From PFJX01 sp040757575 (lineage in GTDB: Bacteria; Pseudomonadota; Gammaproteobacteria; Burkholderiales; Thiobacillaceae): a stretch of DNA of 64,000 bases. This document shows positions 42,746 through 51,529 of the stretch, in pieces; position 1 is the first letter of the stretch; each line of letters begins with the position of its first letter. The stretch is taken from assembly GCA_040757575.1 (NCBI GenBank), contig JBFLXA010000005.1, forward strand, positions 1-64,000, in the 5' to 3' direction. The notes below the pieces were generated by a model. That model had not been told where the DNA came from, searched no databases, and was given only the letters and a program-made list of their open reading frames with translations. Made by a program: the position numbers and the translations under genes.

Positions 42746-43621
42746 ATGCGTAACTGGTTGTTCTCATTGATCCTGCTTTGCCTCTCGCCCCTCTCCTGGG
42801 CTTTGTCTCCTTATATGCAGGGTAGCCGTCTGCCGTCAGGAGAAATCCAGTCTGTGCTGGGCCAGGCCGAAGCCCGCCTGGGCAAGGGCGGCTTCCAGGT
42901 ATTGGGCAAGTACGCCCCCCCTGGCCTGGCCGGATATGGCGTGGTAGTGGTGTCCGACCCGAGCTTTCAGGAAGCCATCGGCAAGCTGGGGGGGGCAGCC
43001 ATTGTGGCGGCGCCAATCCGGGTGGGGGTTAAGGCAGACGGTACGGTGACCTACATGAATCTGGAGTACTGGACCCGGGCTTATCTGCGCAAGCAGTATC
43101 CGCTGGTGGAAAAATCGGTGCGGGCCACCCAGGCCAAGCTGGCCAGGGCACTGGGGGCGGGCAAACCCTTTGGCGGCGATGTGGAGCGCAAGGATCTGGC
43201 AGATTACCAGTACATGTTCGGTATGGAAGGCTTCGAGTCCGACAAGAACCTGCTTATGGAGCATCTGGTATTCGAGGATGCGGTGGATACCATTCGTGCA
43301 AATCTGGCCCGGGGCCTGGGCAAGACCAGCAAGGTCTATGAGATCGTCATGCCCGACAAGAAGATGGCGGTATTTGGCGTGGCCTTGAATGACCCGAAGG
43401 AGGGTGAGGGCTGGTGGGTGAAGACAATCGGTGCCGATAACATCGCTGCCCTGCCTTATGAAATCTATGTGGTGAACAACAAGGCCAACCACCTGTTCGC
43501 CCGTTTCCGCATCGCTCTGGGCTGGCCCAACGTGGGCATGGGGGATTTCATGCGCATCGTGGAGGCCCCGGGGATCATCCGGGACACCCTGACGGTGGTC
43601 TCCGGCGGTGCACCCAACTGA
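42746..43621 (+). CDS. exported DUF302-like protein
   Basis: The protein (291 aa) has a signal peptide (MRNWLFSLILLCLSPLSWALS). Two repeats of mixed alpha/beta character follow, with FQVLGKYAPPGLAGYGVVVVSDPSFQEAIGKLGG and the later KTSKVYEIVMPDKKMAVFGVALND. It resembles proteins with DUF302-like folds; the function is not known. The ATG at 42746 is preceded by GGAG at seven bases; an in-frame ATG at 42728 is less well placed. Confidence 0.8.
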   Translation: MRNWLFSLILLCLSPLSWALSPYMQGSRLPSGEIQSVLGQAEARLGKGGFQVLGKYAPPGLAGYGVVVVSDPSFQEAIGKLGGAAIVAAPIRVGVKADGTVTYMNLEYWTRAYLRKQYPLVEKSVRATQAKLARALGAGKPFGGDVERKDLADYQYMFGMEGFESDKNLLMEHLVFEDAVDTIRANLARGLGKTSKVYEIVMPDKKMAVFGVALNDPKEGEGWWVKTIGADNIAALPYEIYVVNNKANHLFARFRIALGWPNVGMGDFMRIVEAPGIIRDTLTVVSGGAPN

Positions 43622-43642
43622 TTCAGGAGGGCGCCAGACCAA

Positions 43643-43668
43643 AAAATGCCCGCTTCGGCGGGCATTTT
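43643..43668. terminator. bidirectional terminator between convergent genes
   Basis: AAAATGCCCGC-TTCG-GCGGGCATTTT has a stable TTCG loop, with A- and T-runs on either side. It serves the DUF302-like gene (+) and lpxH (-). Confidence 0.93.
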
Positions 43669-43677
43669 TATTTCGCT

Positions 43678-44421
43678 TCAGGGGATCATTTCAAGCCGGC
43701 AGCCCTCAGGGGTACAGACCAGGTACCCACCGGTTTCATACCAGTCCGGGAGCACCCAGCGTTCTGCCTGAGTGCCCTGCACTTCAAGGACGTGATGGGC
43801 GGGGCGGTGTGTGTGGCCGTGGATCAGGCGAGTCACCCGCGCTGTGCCGAGGGCCTGACGGACGGCTTCGGGGTTCACGTCCATGATGCTGGGCCGCTTT
43901 TCTGTCTTGGCTTGCTCGCTGTGTTCCCGGATGGAGCGGGCTGTGGCGTGGCGGGCATCTATGGGCTGGGCCAGGAATTGTTGCTGCCAGGCGGGGGTCC
44001 GAACTTGCCGGCGGAAGGCCTGGTAGGCGTCGTCGTCGGTGCACCAGGCATCGCCGTGGCTGAGCAGGGTGGGTACACCGAACAGGTCGATCACGCAGGG
44101 GTCCTCCAGATGGGTCCAGCCCGTGGCCTCTGCCAGGGCCGGACCGGCAAGAAAGTCCCGGTTGCCGGCCATAAAGTACAGCGCTAGCCCCTGCTCAGCG
44201 TACTGCTTGAGGGTGGCGGCGATGTCCGCATGGAAAGTCTGGGTCAGGTCGTCGTCCCCCACCCAGGCTTCGAAGAAGTCCCCCAGGATGTAGAGGGCCC
44301 GGGCCTGGGGGGCGATGTCCGCCATGAATCTGCGGAACAGTTCCGCTTGGGCGGGACGCTCCGCCGTCAGGTGGAGGTCGGAAATGAACAGGACCGTGCG
44401 GGGGTCAAGAGGTTGGGACAC
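43678..44421 (-). CDS. lpxH: UDP-2,3-diacylglucosamine diphosphatase
   Basis: This lipid A pathway enzyme splits UDP-2,3-diacylglucosamine to lipid X and UMP at the inner membrane. The calcineurin-like metal motifs are all present: FISDLHL, YILGDFFEAWVGDDD, GNRDFL, LSHGDAWCTDD and LIHGHTHRP. 247 aa is typical. It lies 17 bp after the cyclophilin gene on the same strand, an arrangement common in proteobacteria. Confidence 0.95.
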   Translation of the reverse strand: MSQPLDPRTVLFISDLHLTAERPAQAELFRRFMADIAPQARALYILGDFFEAWVGDDDLTQTFHADIAATLKQYAEQGLALYFMAGNRDFLAGPALAEATGWTHLEDPCVIDLFGVPTLLSHGDAWCTDDDAYQAFRRQVRTPAWQQQFLAQPIDARHATARSIREHSEQAKTEKRPSIMDVNPEAVRQALGTARVTRLIHGHTHRPAHHVLEVQGTQAERWVLPDWYETGGYLVCTPEGCRLEMIP

Positions 44422-44438
44422 GGTCTGGGGGACGACCT

Positions 44439-45029
44439 TTATTCGACGGTCTCGGCCTTCTCGATGACGATGTCTTCCACGGGCACGTCCTGGTGGCCGC
44501 CGCGCATGCCGGTGCGCACCTTGCGGATCTGGTCCACCACATCCTGGCCTTCGACCACCTTGCCGAACACGCAGTAGCCATAGCCCTGGGCGCTGGGCTC
44601 GCGGAAGTTCAGGAAGTCGTTGTTGGCCACGTTGATGAAGAACTGGCTGGTGGCGGAGTCCGGGTTGGGGGTGCGGGCCATGGCGATGGTGTAGGCATCG
44701 TTTTTCAGGCCGTTGTCGGCTTCGTTACGGATTGGGGCCCGGGTGGCTTTTTGCTGCATGTCGGGGGTGAAGCCGCCGCCCTGGATCATGAAGCCGTCGA
44801 TGACGCGATGGAAGATGGTGCCGTTGTAATGGCCATCGGCGACGTAGCGCAGGAAGTTGGCGACAGTGTCGGGGGCGGCTTCGGCGTTCAGTTCCAGGGT
44901 GATGGGGCCAAAGTTGGTGGTGAGTCGGACCATGGGTGCCTTTCGGGTGTTGGGGGTGGAGGTTGCGTGGGCGAGCCAGGGGGTGGCCAGCAGAGTCAGG
45001 ATCAGCGCACGACGGTTAGGATTGGGCAT
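44439..45029 (-). CDS. ppiA: cyclophilin-type peptidyl-prolyl isomerase (exported form)
   Basis: The cyclophilin fold (about 33–190) has VRLTTNFGPITLELNAEAAPDTVANFL, NGTIFHRVIDGFMIQGGGF with the catalytic Arg/Phe, and SATSQFFINVANNDFLNF. It catalyses proline isomerisation. The ATG at 45029 gives a signal peptide (RRALILTLLATPWLAHA), so the enzyme would be periplasmic. An ATG at 44933 with AAAGG upstream would instead give a cytoplasmic PpiB of about 164 aa, and both forms might be made. It follows the L,D-transpeptidase by five bases. Confidence 0.88.
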   Translation of the reverse strand: MPNPNRRALILTLLATPWLAHATSTPNTRKAPMVRLTTNFGPITLELNAEAAPDTVANFLRYVADGHYNGTIFHRVIDGFMIQGGGFTPDMQQKATRAPIRNEADNGLKNDAYTIAMARTPNPDSATSQFFINVANNDFLNFREPSAQGYGYCVFGKVVEGQDVVDQIRKVRTGMRGGHQDVPVEDIVIEKAETVE

Positions 45030-45034
45030 GGGTG

Positions 45035-46279
45035 TCAGCGGGTAGCAATGCGGGCATCGGAAGTTTCCCGGGCCTGTTCGAGAACGATGCGCCATTGGTC
45101 ATTCTGGCGTTTCCAGAAAATCTGTTTGCGTGTGGTACTGGCAAGTTTGTCGCTGGCATATTCCTGGGTGAATTCGGCAAAAGCCATTTCGCCGCCTGGG
45201 TATAGAAATAGGCTGGCATCCCGCAGGTTAACCTTGATCCAGTCCTTGTTGTCTATGTTGCGCCGTTTGCTTTCCCCCCAGGCCCTGCCGTGGCCCTTGA
45301 GAAACTCCTCTGCATAATGGTCGAGAAAGTTGTCGGCATGACGGGCTTCCCAGGCCTGTCGCCAGGCGTCGAGGGTGACGTGCAGCTGGTCCCGGGTGCG
45401 GGCCCATTCATCCCGGTCCACCCAGTCTGCCCGATCGACGATGACCACGGGGGTGACGCCCACCTGGATGTACTGGGCCAGTTCGTCCAGGTCCGGGTTG
45501 GTGACCACCACGCAGCCTTCGCTGGAACGGGGTGGGCGGCTATAGGTGTCGGAGGGGACTCCATGCAGCCAGATGCCATAGCCGCCTCGTTTCTGGGACT
45601 GGTCCCAGGCGTTGGGGTAGTTGAGGGGGAAGGCACCGGTGCCGTACAGGTCGGCCAGTTGGGCCCGGGGCAGCTGCTGGGTGATGTGGTAGACCCCCAC
45701 GGGGGTGCGTTTGTCGCCTTCTACCCGCTTGTCGGTGCCGTTGCGGCCGATGGTCATGTAGTAATCCCGCTTCAGACGGGGTTCGCCATCGACGTTTTCG
45801 AATAGGTAAAGCCGCGCTCGGGAGGCGTCTGCCAGCAGGGCATATTTCTGGTGGGGGGCAAGTTGCAGGATCTGCCGGGGCAATTGGCTGCTGTCGGGCT
45901 GGTCGATATAGCGCATCAGCCGCACCCTGGCCTCGTCCCGCAGGTCGTCCAGGGTGGCGGAGGCGTCCTTGGACCTGGCATTGGCCGGGCCCATGCGGGC
46001 CAGGGGGCGGGCCCGGGCCATGAGCAGGTCGCCCTTGATGAGGTGGGCCAGCTTGAAATCCGGCTGGATGGCGATGACCCGGTCCACTTCGATGAGGGCA
46101 TCATCCAGGCGGCTGGCGCGGATGTCCTGGAGGGTCTTGCCGATCAGGGCGTCCGGGGAGGTTGCGGCAATCCGTAGCGGCTGAACCGGTGCTTCAGATG
46201 TGGCAAGGGCTGCAGCCGGCAGGAGCAGGGCCGCGTAAAACAGTGCACGTCCCAGTAGTGCAGTCAGGCCCAGGCTCAT
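45035..46279 (-). CDS. L,D-transpeptidase with NTF2-like C-terminal domain
   Basis: The protein (414 aa) has a signal peptide (1–27) and a short helical region. A YkuD catalytic domain (about 145–290) follows with HGVPSDTYSRPPRSSEGCVVV (His239, Ser252/253, catalytic Cys256). The C-terminal domain is NTF2-like (about 300–400, WRQAWEARHADNFLDHYAEEF…QIFWKRQNDQWRIVLEQ). It cross-links peptidoglycan or anchors proteins in the periplasm. Its start overlaps the TPR gene stop (ATGA), and the TPR protein carries the same kind of NTF2-like tail, so they probably work together. Confidence 0.92.
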   Translation of the reverse strand: MSLGLTALLGRALFYAALLLPAAALATSEAPVQPLRIAATSPDALIGKTLQDIRASRLDDALIEVDRVIAIQPDFKLAHLIKGDLLMARARPLARMGPANARSKDASATLDDLRDEARVRLMRYIDQPDSSQLPRQILQLAPHQKYALLADASRARLYLFENVDGEPRLKRDYYMTIGRNGTDKRVEGDKRTPVGVYHITQQLPRAQLADLYGTGAFPLNYPNAWDQSQKRGGYGIWLHGVPSDTYSRPPRSSEGCVVVTNPDLDELAQYIQVGVTPVVIVDRADWVDRDEWARTRDQLHVTLDAWRQAWEARHADNFLDHYAEEFLKGHGRAWGESKRRNIDNKDWIKVNLRDASLFLYPGGEMAFAEFTQEYASDKLASTTRKQIFWKRQNDQWRIVLEQARETSDARIATR

Positions 46280-47274
46280 TGTTCCTCGACGATTTTCCAG
46301 GCGCCATCACGGTTGATCATTTTGATGATCTTGCGATCCGTGCCCTTGTATGTGTTGGATTCGTACCGCTGACGGAAACGCAGGGTGGCTGTTTCACCCG
46401 CAACGTCCACCTTGATCTGGGAAAGGTCGAGTTTGATGTAGCTGGGGCGGGTCAGGCGATCCCGGCGGGTGGCCTCCCAGGCTTCCCGGGAGGCGCCCCC
46501 CGGGGTCTTGAAGTCTGCGTCATAGTGGGACAGATAGACGTCCACATCCTGGGACATCCAGGCCGTGGCCCAGGCATGCAGTGCCGCCAGGGCTTCGTCC
46601 TTGGCGTTGGCCTTCGGCGCAGCCTTGGAGTCTGCGGGCGCAGTGGGCGTTGCGGCGCCGGAAGGCGGGGGCTCCGGGCGTGAGGGTTCCACTGCTGGGA
46701 CTGTGGCCTGGGCCATCTGGGACTGCTTGGCGGATTCCTTGGCCTTGGCGGTATCGGGCAGACGGGCGCCGGGACTGAACAGATCCTGGATCAGGGCCAG
46801 TTTGGTCTGCACGGAGACGTTGGACTTGTCCAGTTGCATGGCCTTGTCATAGGCCTGGGAGGCCATCTTGGCGTAAATGTCGCCCAGGTTCTCGTGGGCG
46901 GTGGCGTAGCTGGGATGGGTGCGTATGGCCATTTCCAGGCTTTGCTTGGCCCGGTCGTAGTCGGCCTGGGCAGCGTACAACACGGCAAGGTTGTTATAGG
47001 GCTCGGGCAGTTCCGGATAGTCCTCGGTCAGCCCGGTAAACATCTGGATGGCTTCCCCATTGCGGCCCAACTCGGTCAGGATGAGGCCTTTCAGGAAGCG
47101 ACCCTGGGCGTCTTTCGGGTTACCCTCCAGATAGGAGTTGATCTTCTGCAGGGCTACAGTGTTTTGCCCCTTGCGGAGGGCCTGGTGGGCATCTTGGACC
47201 GTTGGTGGGGCGGCCAGGGCCAGGCTGGGAAGGAGAGCAATCAGGAAGGCGGCTGAAAAACGGTTCAAGGACAT
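46276..47274 (-). CDS. exported TPR protein with NTF2-like C-terminal domain
   Basis: The protein (332 aa) has signal peptide MSLNRFSAAFLIALLPSLALA. TPR repeats (about 25–165; LKGLILTELGRNGEAIQMF, PYNNLAVLYAAQADYDRAKQSLEMAI, AHENLGDIYAKMASQAYDKA) are followed by an Ala/Pro-rich linker and an NTF2-like domain (AWATAWMSQDVDVYLSHYDADF…ATLRFRQRYESNTYKG…KMINRDGAWKIVEEQ). It probably acts as a scaffold for the following L,D-transpeptidase. The ATG at 47274 is chosen because it opens the signal peptide; the frame extends to 47322. Confidence 0.85.
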   Translation of the reverse strand: MSLNRFSAAFLIALLPSLALAAPPTVQDAHQALRKGQNTVALQKINSYLEGNPKDAQGRFLKGLILTELGRNGEAIQMFTGLTEDYPELPEPYNNLAVLYAAQADYDRAKQSLEMAIRTHPSYATAHENLGDIYAKMASQAYDKAMQLDKSNVSVQTKLALIQDLFSPGARLPDTAKAKESAKQSQMAQATVPAVEPSRPEPPPSGAATPTAPADSKAAPKANAKDEALAALHAWATAWMSQDVDVYLSHYDADFKTPGGASREAWEATRRDRLTRPSYIKLDLSQIKVDVAGETATLRFRQRYESNTYKGTDRKIIKMINRDGAWKIVEEQ

Positions 47275-47335
47275 CTGTGCTATTCTTTTCGCGGTTGTTT
47301 GCGGCTTGATCTGGTTCAGCATAAGTTCACTAAAC

Positions 47336-47361
47336 CCCCGCGAATTCTAGCCTTCGCGGGG
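47336..47361. other. perfect 9 bp hairpin in the glnS leader
   Basis: CCCCGCGAA and TTCGCGGGG arms flank an 8-base loop in the divergent region between the TPR gene and glnS, 40 bp before the glnS start. No T-run follows. It may shape the glnS leader or be an operator; the sequence does not decide. Confidence 0.45.
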
Positions 47362-47400
47362 CACAATTCAAAATCTTCCCTGCCTTGTTTCACATATCCG

Positions 47401-49077
47401 ATGAGCGCTGACCCACGTCCTTCTTCCGCTCCAGTAGCCCATTTCATCCGCACCATCGTCGAAGACGACCTGAAAACCGGCAAGCACGGCCAGATCGTCA
47501 CCCGGTTTCCGCCGGAACCCAACGGTTACCTGCATGTGGGTCATGCCAAATCCATCTGCCTGAACTTTGGCCTGGCCCAGGACTACCAGGGGCTGTGCAA
47601 TCTGCGCTTCGATGACACCAATCCGGAAAAGGAGAGCGTGGAATACGCCCAGTCCATCCAGGAGGATGTGCGCTGGCTGGGATTCGAATGGAACGGAGAA
47701 GTTCGCTGGGCCTCGGATTACTTCCAGCAGTTGTACGACTATGCCGAAGCCCTGATCCAGAAGGGCCTGGCCTATGTTTGCGACCTGACGGCGGAAGAAA
47801 CCCGGCAGTATCGCGGCAGCCTCACGGAGCCGGGCAGGGACAGCCCCTACCGCACCCGCAGCGTGGCTGAGAACCTGGACCTGTTCCGCCGCATGAAGGC
47901 GGGGGAATTTGCCGATGGTTCCCGCACCCTACGGGCCAAAATCGACATGGCCAGTCCCAACATCAACCTGCGGGACCCTGTGATCTACCGCATCAAGCGG
48001 GCCCATCACATCCGCACGGGGGATGCCTGGTGCATCTACCCCATGTACGACTACACCCATTGCATCTCCGATGCCCTGGAAGGCATCACCCATTCCCTGT
48101 GCACCCTGGAGTTCGAGGATCACCGCCCTTTGTACGACTGGGTGCTGGACCAGATCGACGTCCCCTGCCACCCCCGGCAGATCGAGTTTTCCCGGCTGGA
48201 GCTGCGTTACACGGTCACCTCCAAGCGCAAGCTGCTGCAACTGGTGAACCAGGGCCTGGTGGCGGGCTGGGACGATCCCCGCATGCCCACCATCCACGGC
48301 ATGCGCCGGCGGGGCTACACCCCAGCGGGCATTCGCGAATTTGCCCGCCGTATCGGCATCTCCAAGAGCGAGAACGTCATCGACATGTCGGTGCTGGAAG
48401 GCTGCATGCGGGAAGACCTGGAAGGGGCCGCCCCCCGGGTCATGGCGGTGATCAGGCCTCTGAAGGTGGTGCTCACCAATTTCCAGGCGGGCCTGACCGC
48501 CAGCCGGAGCGCCGGTTTCCACCCCAATCACCCGGAATTCGGCGAGCGGGACGTGCCCATCGGGCCGGAAATCTGGATCGAACAGGATGATTTCGCTCTG
48601 GAGCCCCCCCCCGGCTGGCAGCGTCTCACCCCCGGGGGCGAGGTGCGGCTGCGCTATTCCTATGTCATCAAGTGCGATGAAGTGGTGCAGGACGCCGCGG
48701 GCCAGGTGACCGAGCTGCGTTGTAGCATCGACCATGCCACCCTGGGCAAGAACCCGGAAGGCCGCAAGGTGAAGGGCGTCATCCACTGGCTGGCGGCAGA
48801 CCAGGCCCTGCCGGTGGAAGTGCGTCTCTACGACCGCCTGTTCAGCGATCCGGAGCCGGACGGCCACAAGGACCGGGATTTCCTGGAATTCCTTAACCCG
48901 GATTCCCTGGCCGTGGTCCAGGGCTGGATCGAGCCGGCCGCCGCCCGGGCCCAGCCGGAAGACCGTTACCAGTTCGAGCGGCTGGGTTATTTCTGCGCCG
49001 ACCGCCTGGACCACCAGGCCGGACAACGGCTGGTGTTCAACCGCACGGTGGGCCTGAAGGACACCTGGACGAAGTAG
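47401..49077 (+). CDS. glnS: glutaminyl-tRNA synthetase
   Basis: This class I synthetase (558 aa) charges tRNA-Gln. The HIGH motif reads HVGH (45–48, PPEPNGYLHVGHAKS). The KMSKS-like motif is VTSKRKLLQLV, followed by GWDDPRMPTIHGMRRRGYTPAGIREF. The C-terminal anticodon-binding beta-barrels are complete. The ATG at 47401 matches the family N-terminus; the open frame upstream to 47299 is not similar to GlnRS. cysS follows 31 bp later. Confidence 0.96.
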   Translation: MSADPRPSSAPVAHFIRTIVEDDLKTGKHGQIVTRFPPEPNGYLHVGHAKSICLNFGLAQDYQGLCNLRFDDTNPEKESVEYAQSIQEDVRWLGFEWNGEVRWASDYFQQLYDYAEALIQKGLAYVCDLTAEETRQYRGSLTEPGRDSPYRTRSVAENLDLFRRMKAGEFADGSRTLRAKIDMASPNINLRDPVIYRIKRAHHIRTGDAWCIYPMYDYTHCISDALEGITHSLCTLEFEDHRPLYDWVLDQIDVPCHPRQIEFSRLELRYTVTSKRKLLQLVNQGLVAGWDDPRMPTIHGMRRRGYTPAGIREFARRIGISKSENVIDMSVLEGCMREDLEGAAPRVMAVIRPLKVVLTNFQAGLTASRSAGFHPNHPEFGERDVPIGPEIWIEQDDFALEPPPGWQRLTPGGEVRLRYSYVIKCDEVVQDAAGQVTELRCSIDHATLGKNPEGRKVKGVIHWLAADQALPVEVRLYDRLFSDPEPDGHKDRDFLEFLNPDSLAVVQGWIEPAAARAQPEDRYQFERLGYFCADRLDHQAGQRLVFNRTVGLKDTWTK

Positions 49078-49108
49078 GCTTTTTTCGAAATAGGTTTTCC
49101 GGATTGCG

Positions 49109-50482
49109 ATGCTGACCGTCTACAACTCCCTGAGCCGCCGCAAGGAGGCCTTTGTTCCCCTGGAACCCGGCAAGGTGCGCATGTACGTATGCGGCATGAC
49201 CGTGTACGACTATTGCCACCTGGGCCACGCCCGGGTGCTGGTGGTGTTCGACATGATCACCCGCTGGCTGCGGGCCTCGGGCCTGGACGTGAACTACGTG
49301 CGCAACGTCACGGATATCGACGACAAGATCATCAAGCGGGCCAACGAGAACGGCGAGGCCTTCACCGCCCTGACCCAGCGCTTCATCGATGCCATGCATG
49401 CAGACAGCGCCGCCCTGGGGGTGCTGCCGCCGGACCATGAGCCCCGGGCCACGGAGTACGTGGGCAAGATGCTCGCCATGATCCAGACCCTCATCGACCG
49501 GGGGCATGCCTATCCCGCCGACAACGGCGATGTCTACTACGCCGTAGGTACTTTTTCCAACTACGGCCAGTTGTCCGGCAAGTCCCTGGAAGACTTGCGG
49601 GCCGGCGAGCGGGTGGACGTGGACCCCCACAAGCGGGACCCCATGGATTTCGTGTTGTGGAAGGCCGCCAAGCCCGGTGAGCCCGCCTGGCCGTCTCCCT
49701 GGGGCGAGGGTCGTCCCGGCTGGCATATCGAATGTTCCGCCATGGGCTCCGACCTGCTGGGGCGCCATTTCGACATCCACGGCGGCGGCCAGGACTTGCA
49801 GTTTCCCCACCACGAAAACGAAATCGCCCAGTCCGAAGGGGCCCATGGCTGCAAGTTCGTCAACTACTGGCTGCACAACGGCTTCGTGCGGGTGGATGAC
49901 GAGAAGATGTCCAAGAGCCTGGGCAACTTCTTCACCATCCGCGAGGTGCTGGAAAAATACGACGCCGAGGTGGTGCGCTTTTTTATCCTGCGGGCCCACT
50001 ATCGCAGCCCGCTGAATTATTCCGACCAGCACCTGGATGACGCCAAGGCGGCCCTGACCCGGTTGTATACCGCGCTGAAAGGCGTGACGGTGGCGGCTGC
50101 GCCCATCGACTGGGCAAGTCCTTATGCCGCCCGTTTCAAGGTGGCCATGGACGATGATTTCAATACGCCGGAAGCCCTGGCCGTGTTGTTCGACCTGGCC
50201 GGAGAAGTCAACCGGACCGGCAGTGACGCCGCAGCGGGGCAACTGGTGAGCCTGGGTGGGGTACTGGGGGTGTTGCAGCGGGATGCGGCCCTGTTTTTAC
50301 AGGGTGGCACCAAGGAAAACGACGCCTATGGGCCGGAACGGATTGAAGGCTTGATCCAGGAACGGCTTGCTGCCCGCAGGGACAAAGACTTCAAGCGCGC
50401 TGACGCCATTCGCGATGAACTGAAACAGGCGGGCATCCTTCTGGAGGACGGTGCCGGAGGCACGACCTGGCGGCGGGAGTAA
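49109..50482 (+). CDS. cysS: cysteinyl-tRNA synthetase
   Basis: This class I synthetase (457 aa) has zinc Cys28 in YVCGMTVYD, HIGH as HLGH (37–40), the zinc/adenylate block GRPGWHIECSAMG, and KMSKS in VDDEKMSKSLGNFFTIREVL. The GWGEGRPGW-like segment (SPWGEGRPGWHIE) is a normal family feature and not a repeat. It is followed by a terminator shared with the convergent Met-rich protein gene. Confidence 0.96.
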   Translation: MLTVYNSLSRRKEAFVPLEPGKVRMYVCGMTVYDYCHLGHARVLVVFDMITRWLRASGLDVNYVRNVTDIDDKIIKRANENGEAFTALTQRFIDAMHADSAALGVLPPDHEPRATEYVGKMLAMIQTLIDRGHAYPADNGDVYYAVGTFSNYGQLSGKSLEDLRAGERVDVDPHKRDPMDFVLWKAAKPGEPAWPSPWGEGRPGWHIECSAMGSDLLGRHFDIHGGGQDLQFPHHENEIAQSEGAHGCKFVNYWLHNGFVRVDDEKMSKSLGNFFTIREVLEKYDAEVVRFFILRAHYRSPLNYSDQHLDDAKAALTRLYTALKGVTVAAAPIDWASPYAARFKVAMDDDFNTPEALAVLFDLAGEVNRTGSDAAAGQLVSLGGVLGVLQRDAALFLQGGTKENDAYGPERIEGLIQERLAARRDKDFKRADAIRDELKQAGILLEDGAGGTTWRRE

Positions 50483-50530
50483 TCCCCGGGTTTAAGCAAA
50501 GTATTGCTGTCATCTCTGCAATGCACGAAA

Positions 50531-50558
50531 AAAAACGGCTGCCGGAGCAGCCGTTTTT
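50531..50558. terminator. bidirectional terminator after cysS
   Basis: AAAAACGGCTGC-CGGA-GCAGCCGTTTTT forms a perfect 12 bp stem including the A/T ends. It serves cysS (+) and the Met-rich gene (-). Confidence 0.94.
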
Positions 50559-50575
50559 CATTGCAACGCCTTCGA

Positions 50576-51370
50576 TTACTTGGCAGCGGGGGCAGCGGCC
50601 GGAGCGGTGTAACCAGGCACCTGGAACATCTGGGTCCAGGCGTTGGGATCGAAGGGGTTGAAGGTGCCGGCAGGAACGGTGGGCATGGCGGGAACCGTCC
50701 AGGGGGTGGTGGCGGCGGCCACGGGAGCGGTGTAGGTGGCGGGGTTCATGAAGCCGGACCACATGCTGCCGTAGGAGTTGGGGTTCATGGAAGCGCCCAG
50801 CCAGCTCATGTACAGGTTGGGGTTCATGGGGGCCATCATCAGCTGCATGGAGCGGGGGTCCAGGGGGGACATCATCCACTTCATGTACATGTTGGGGTTC
50901 AGGGTGTTCATGAACATGGACATGAGCTTGGGGTCCATGGGGGACATGGCCCAACGCATCAGCTTGCCGGGGTCGGACAGCTGGGTCAGCACGGCGGTGT
51001 AGAAGTTGGGGTCCATGGAAGCAGCCAGCCACTTCATGTAGACGTTGGGATCAGCAAACTGGGCGACGTTGGTGTAAGCGCCGGGCTGGGTCATGGAGTT
51101 CATCATGTTCAGCCAGTTGCCCGGATCCATCATGTTGTTGCCCATGGTGGTGTAGAAGCCGGGTTCGGTCACGGCGTTCAGCCAGGGCACGAACACCTTG
51201 GGGTCCTTGTAGGCAGACATGTTCTTGGTCATGTCGGTCATGCGGGCCAGCCAGGCTTCGGGGGTCTGGGGCACGGAAGCACCAGCATCGGCAGCGGGAG
51301 CGGCGTCAGCGGCAAAAGCGGCGGGGGCGGCGGCCATCAGCAGGGCGGCTACGAGGGATTTCACTTTCAT
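50576..51370 (-). CDS. methionine-rich repetitive exported protein
   Basis: The protein (264 aa) has signal peptide MKVKSLVAALLMAAAPAAFA and an Ala/Pro spacer. From about residue 55 to 210 it has degenerate repeats built on (M/L)(N/D/S)P(N/G/K)xYMKW and MxPMDPKLM. By my count about 31 of the ~243 mature residues are Met; there are no Cys and no His. AGGAGATAGAG precedes the ATG. I do not know a named family for it. Met-rich exported proteins can scavenge oxidants such as hypochlorite (MrpX of Azospira) or bind copper, but no methionine sulfoxide reductase or copper gene is adjacent. The gene stands alone between two convergent or divergent neighbours. Confidence 0.8.
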   Translation of the reverse strand: MKVKSLVAALLMAAAPAAFAADAAPAADAGASVPQTPEAWLARMTDMTKNMSAYKDPKVFVPWLNAVTEPGFYTTMGNNMMDPGNWLNMMNSMTQPGAYTNVAQFADPNVYMKWLAASMDPNFYTAVLTQLSDPGKLMRWAMSPMDPKLMSMFMNTLNPNMYMKWMMSPLDPRSMQLMMAPMNPNLYMSWLGASMNPNSYGSMWSGFMNPATYTAPVAAATTPWTVPAMPTVPAGTFNPFDPNAWTQMFQVPGYTAPAAAPAAK

Positions 51371-51529
51371 CTCTATCTCCTAGGTGGGTACGACAACAAA
51401 TCAAGTGGGTGTCAGAATATCGACATGTCCTAATAATGTAGACAAAACAGTTAGTTCCGCCGGCATGATTGCCCGGTATGGTGTTGCATGAATGCTACGA
51501 TTTGGTGCATGCAAAGGAACGGGGGCTAC

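Noticed and set aside
49690..49740. GEGRPG-like stretch in cysS resembling the repeat seen in pbpC
   Set aside because: SPWGEGRPGWHIE is a conserved part of cysteinyl-tRNA synthetases.
51435..51460. GGAACT on the minus strand upstream of the Met-rich gene as an ECF sigma -35 box
   Set aside because: The following GTC is at the wrong spacing (about 10 bp instead of 16–17), so I cannot support an ECF promoter.
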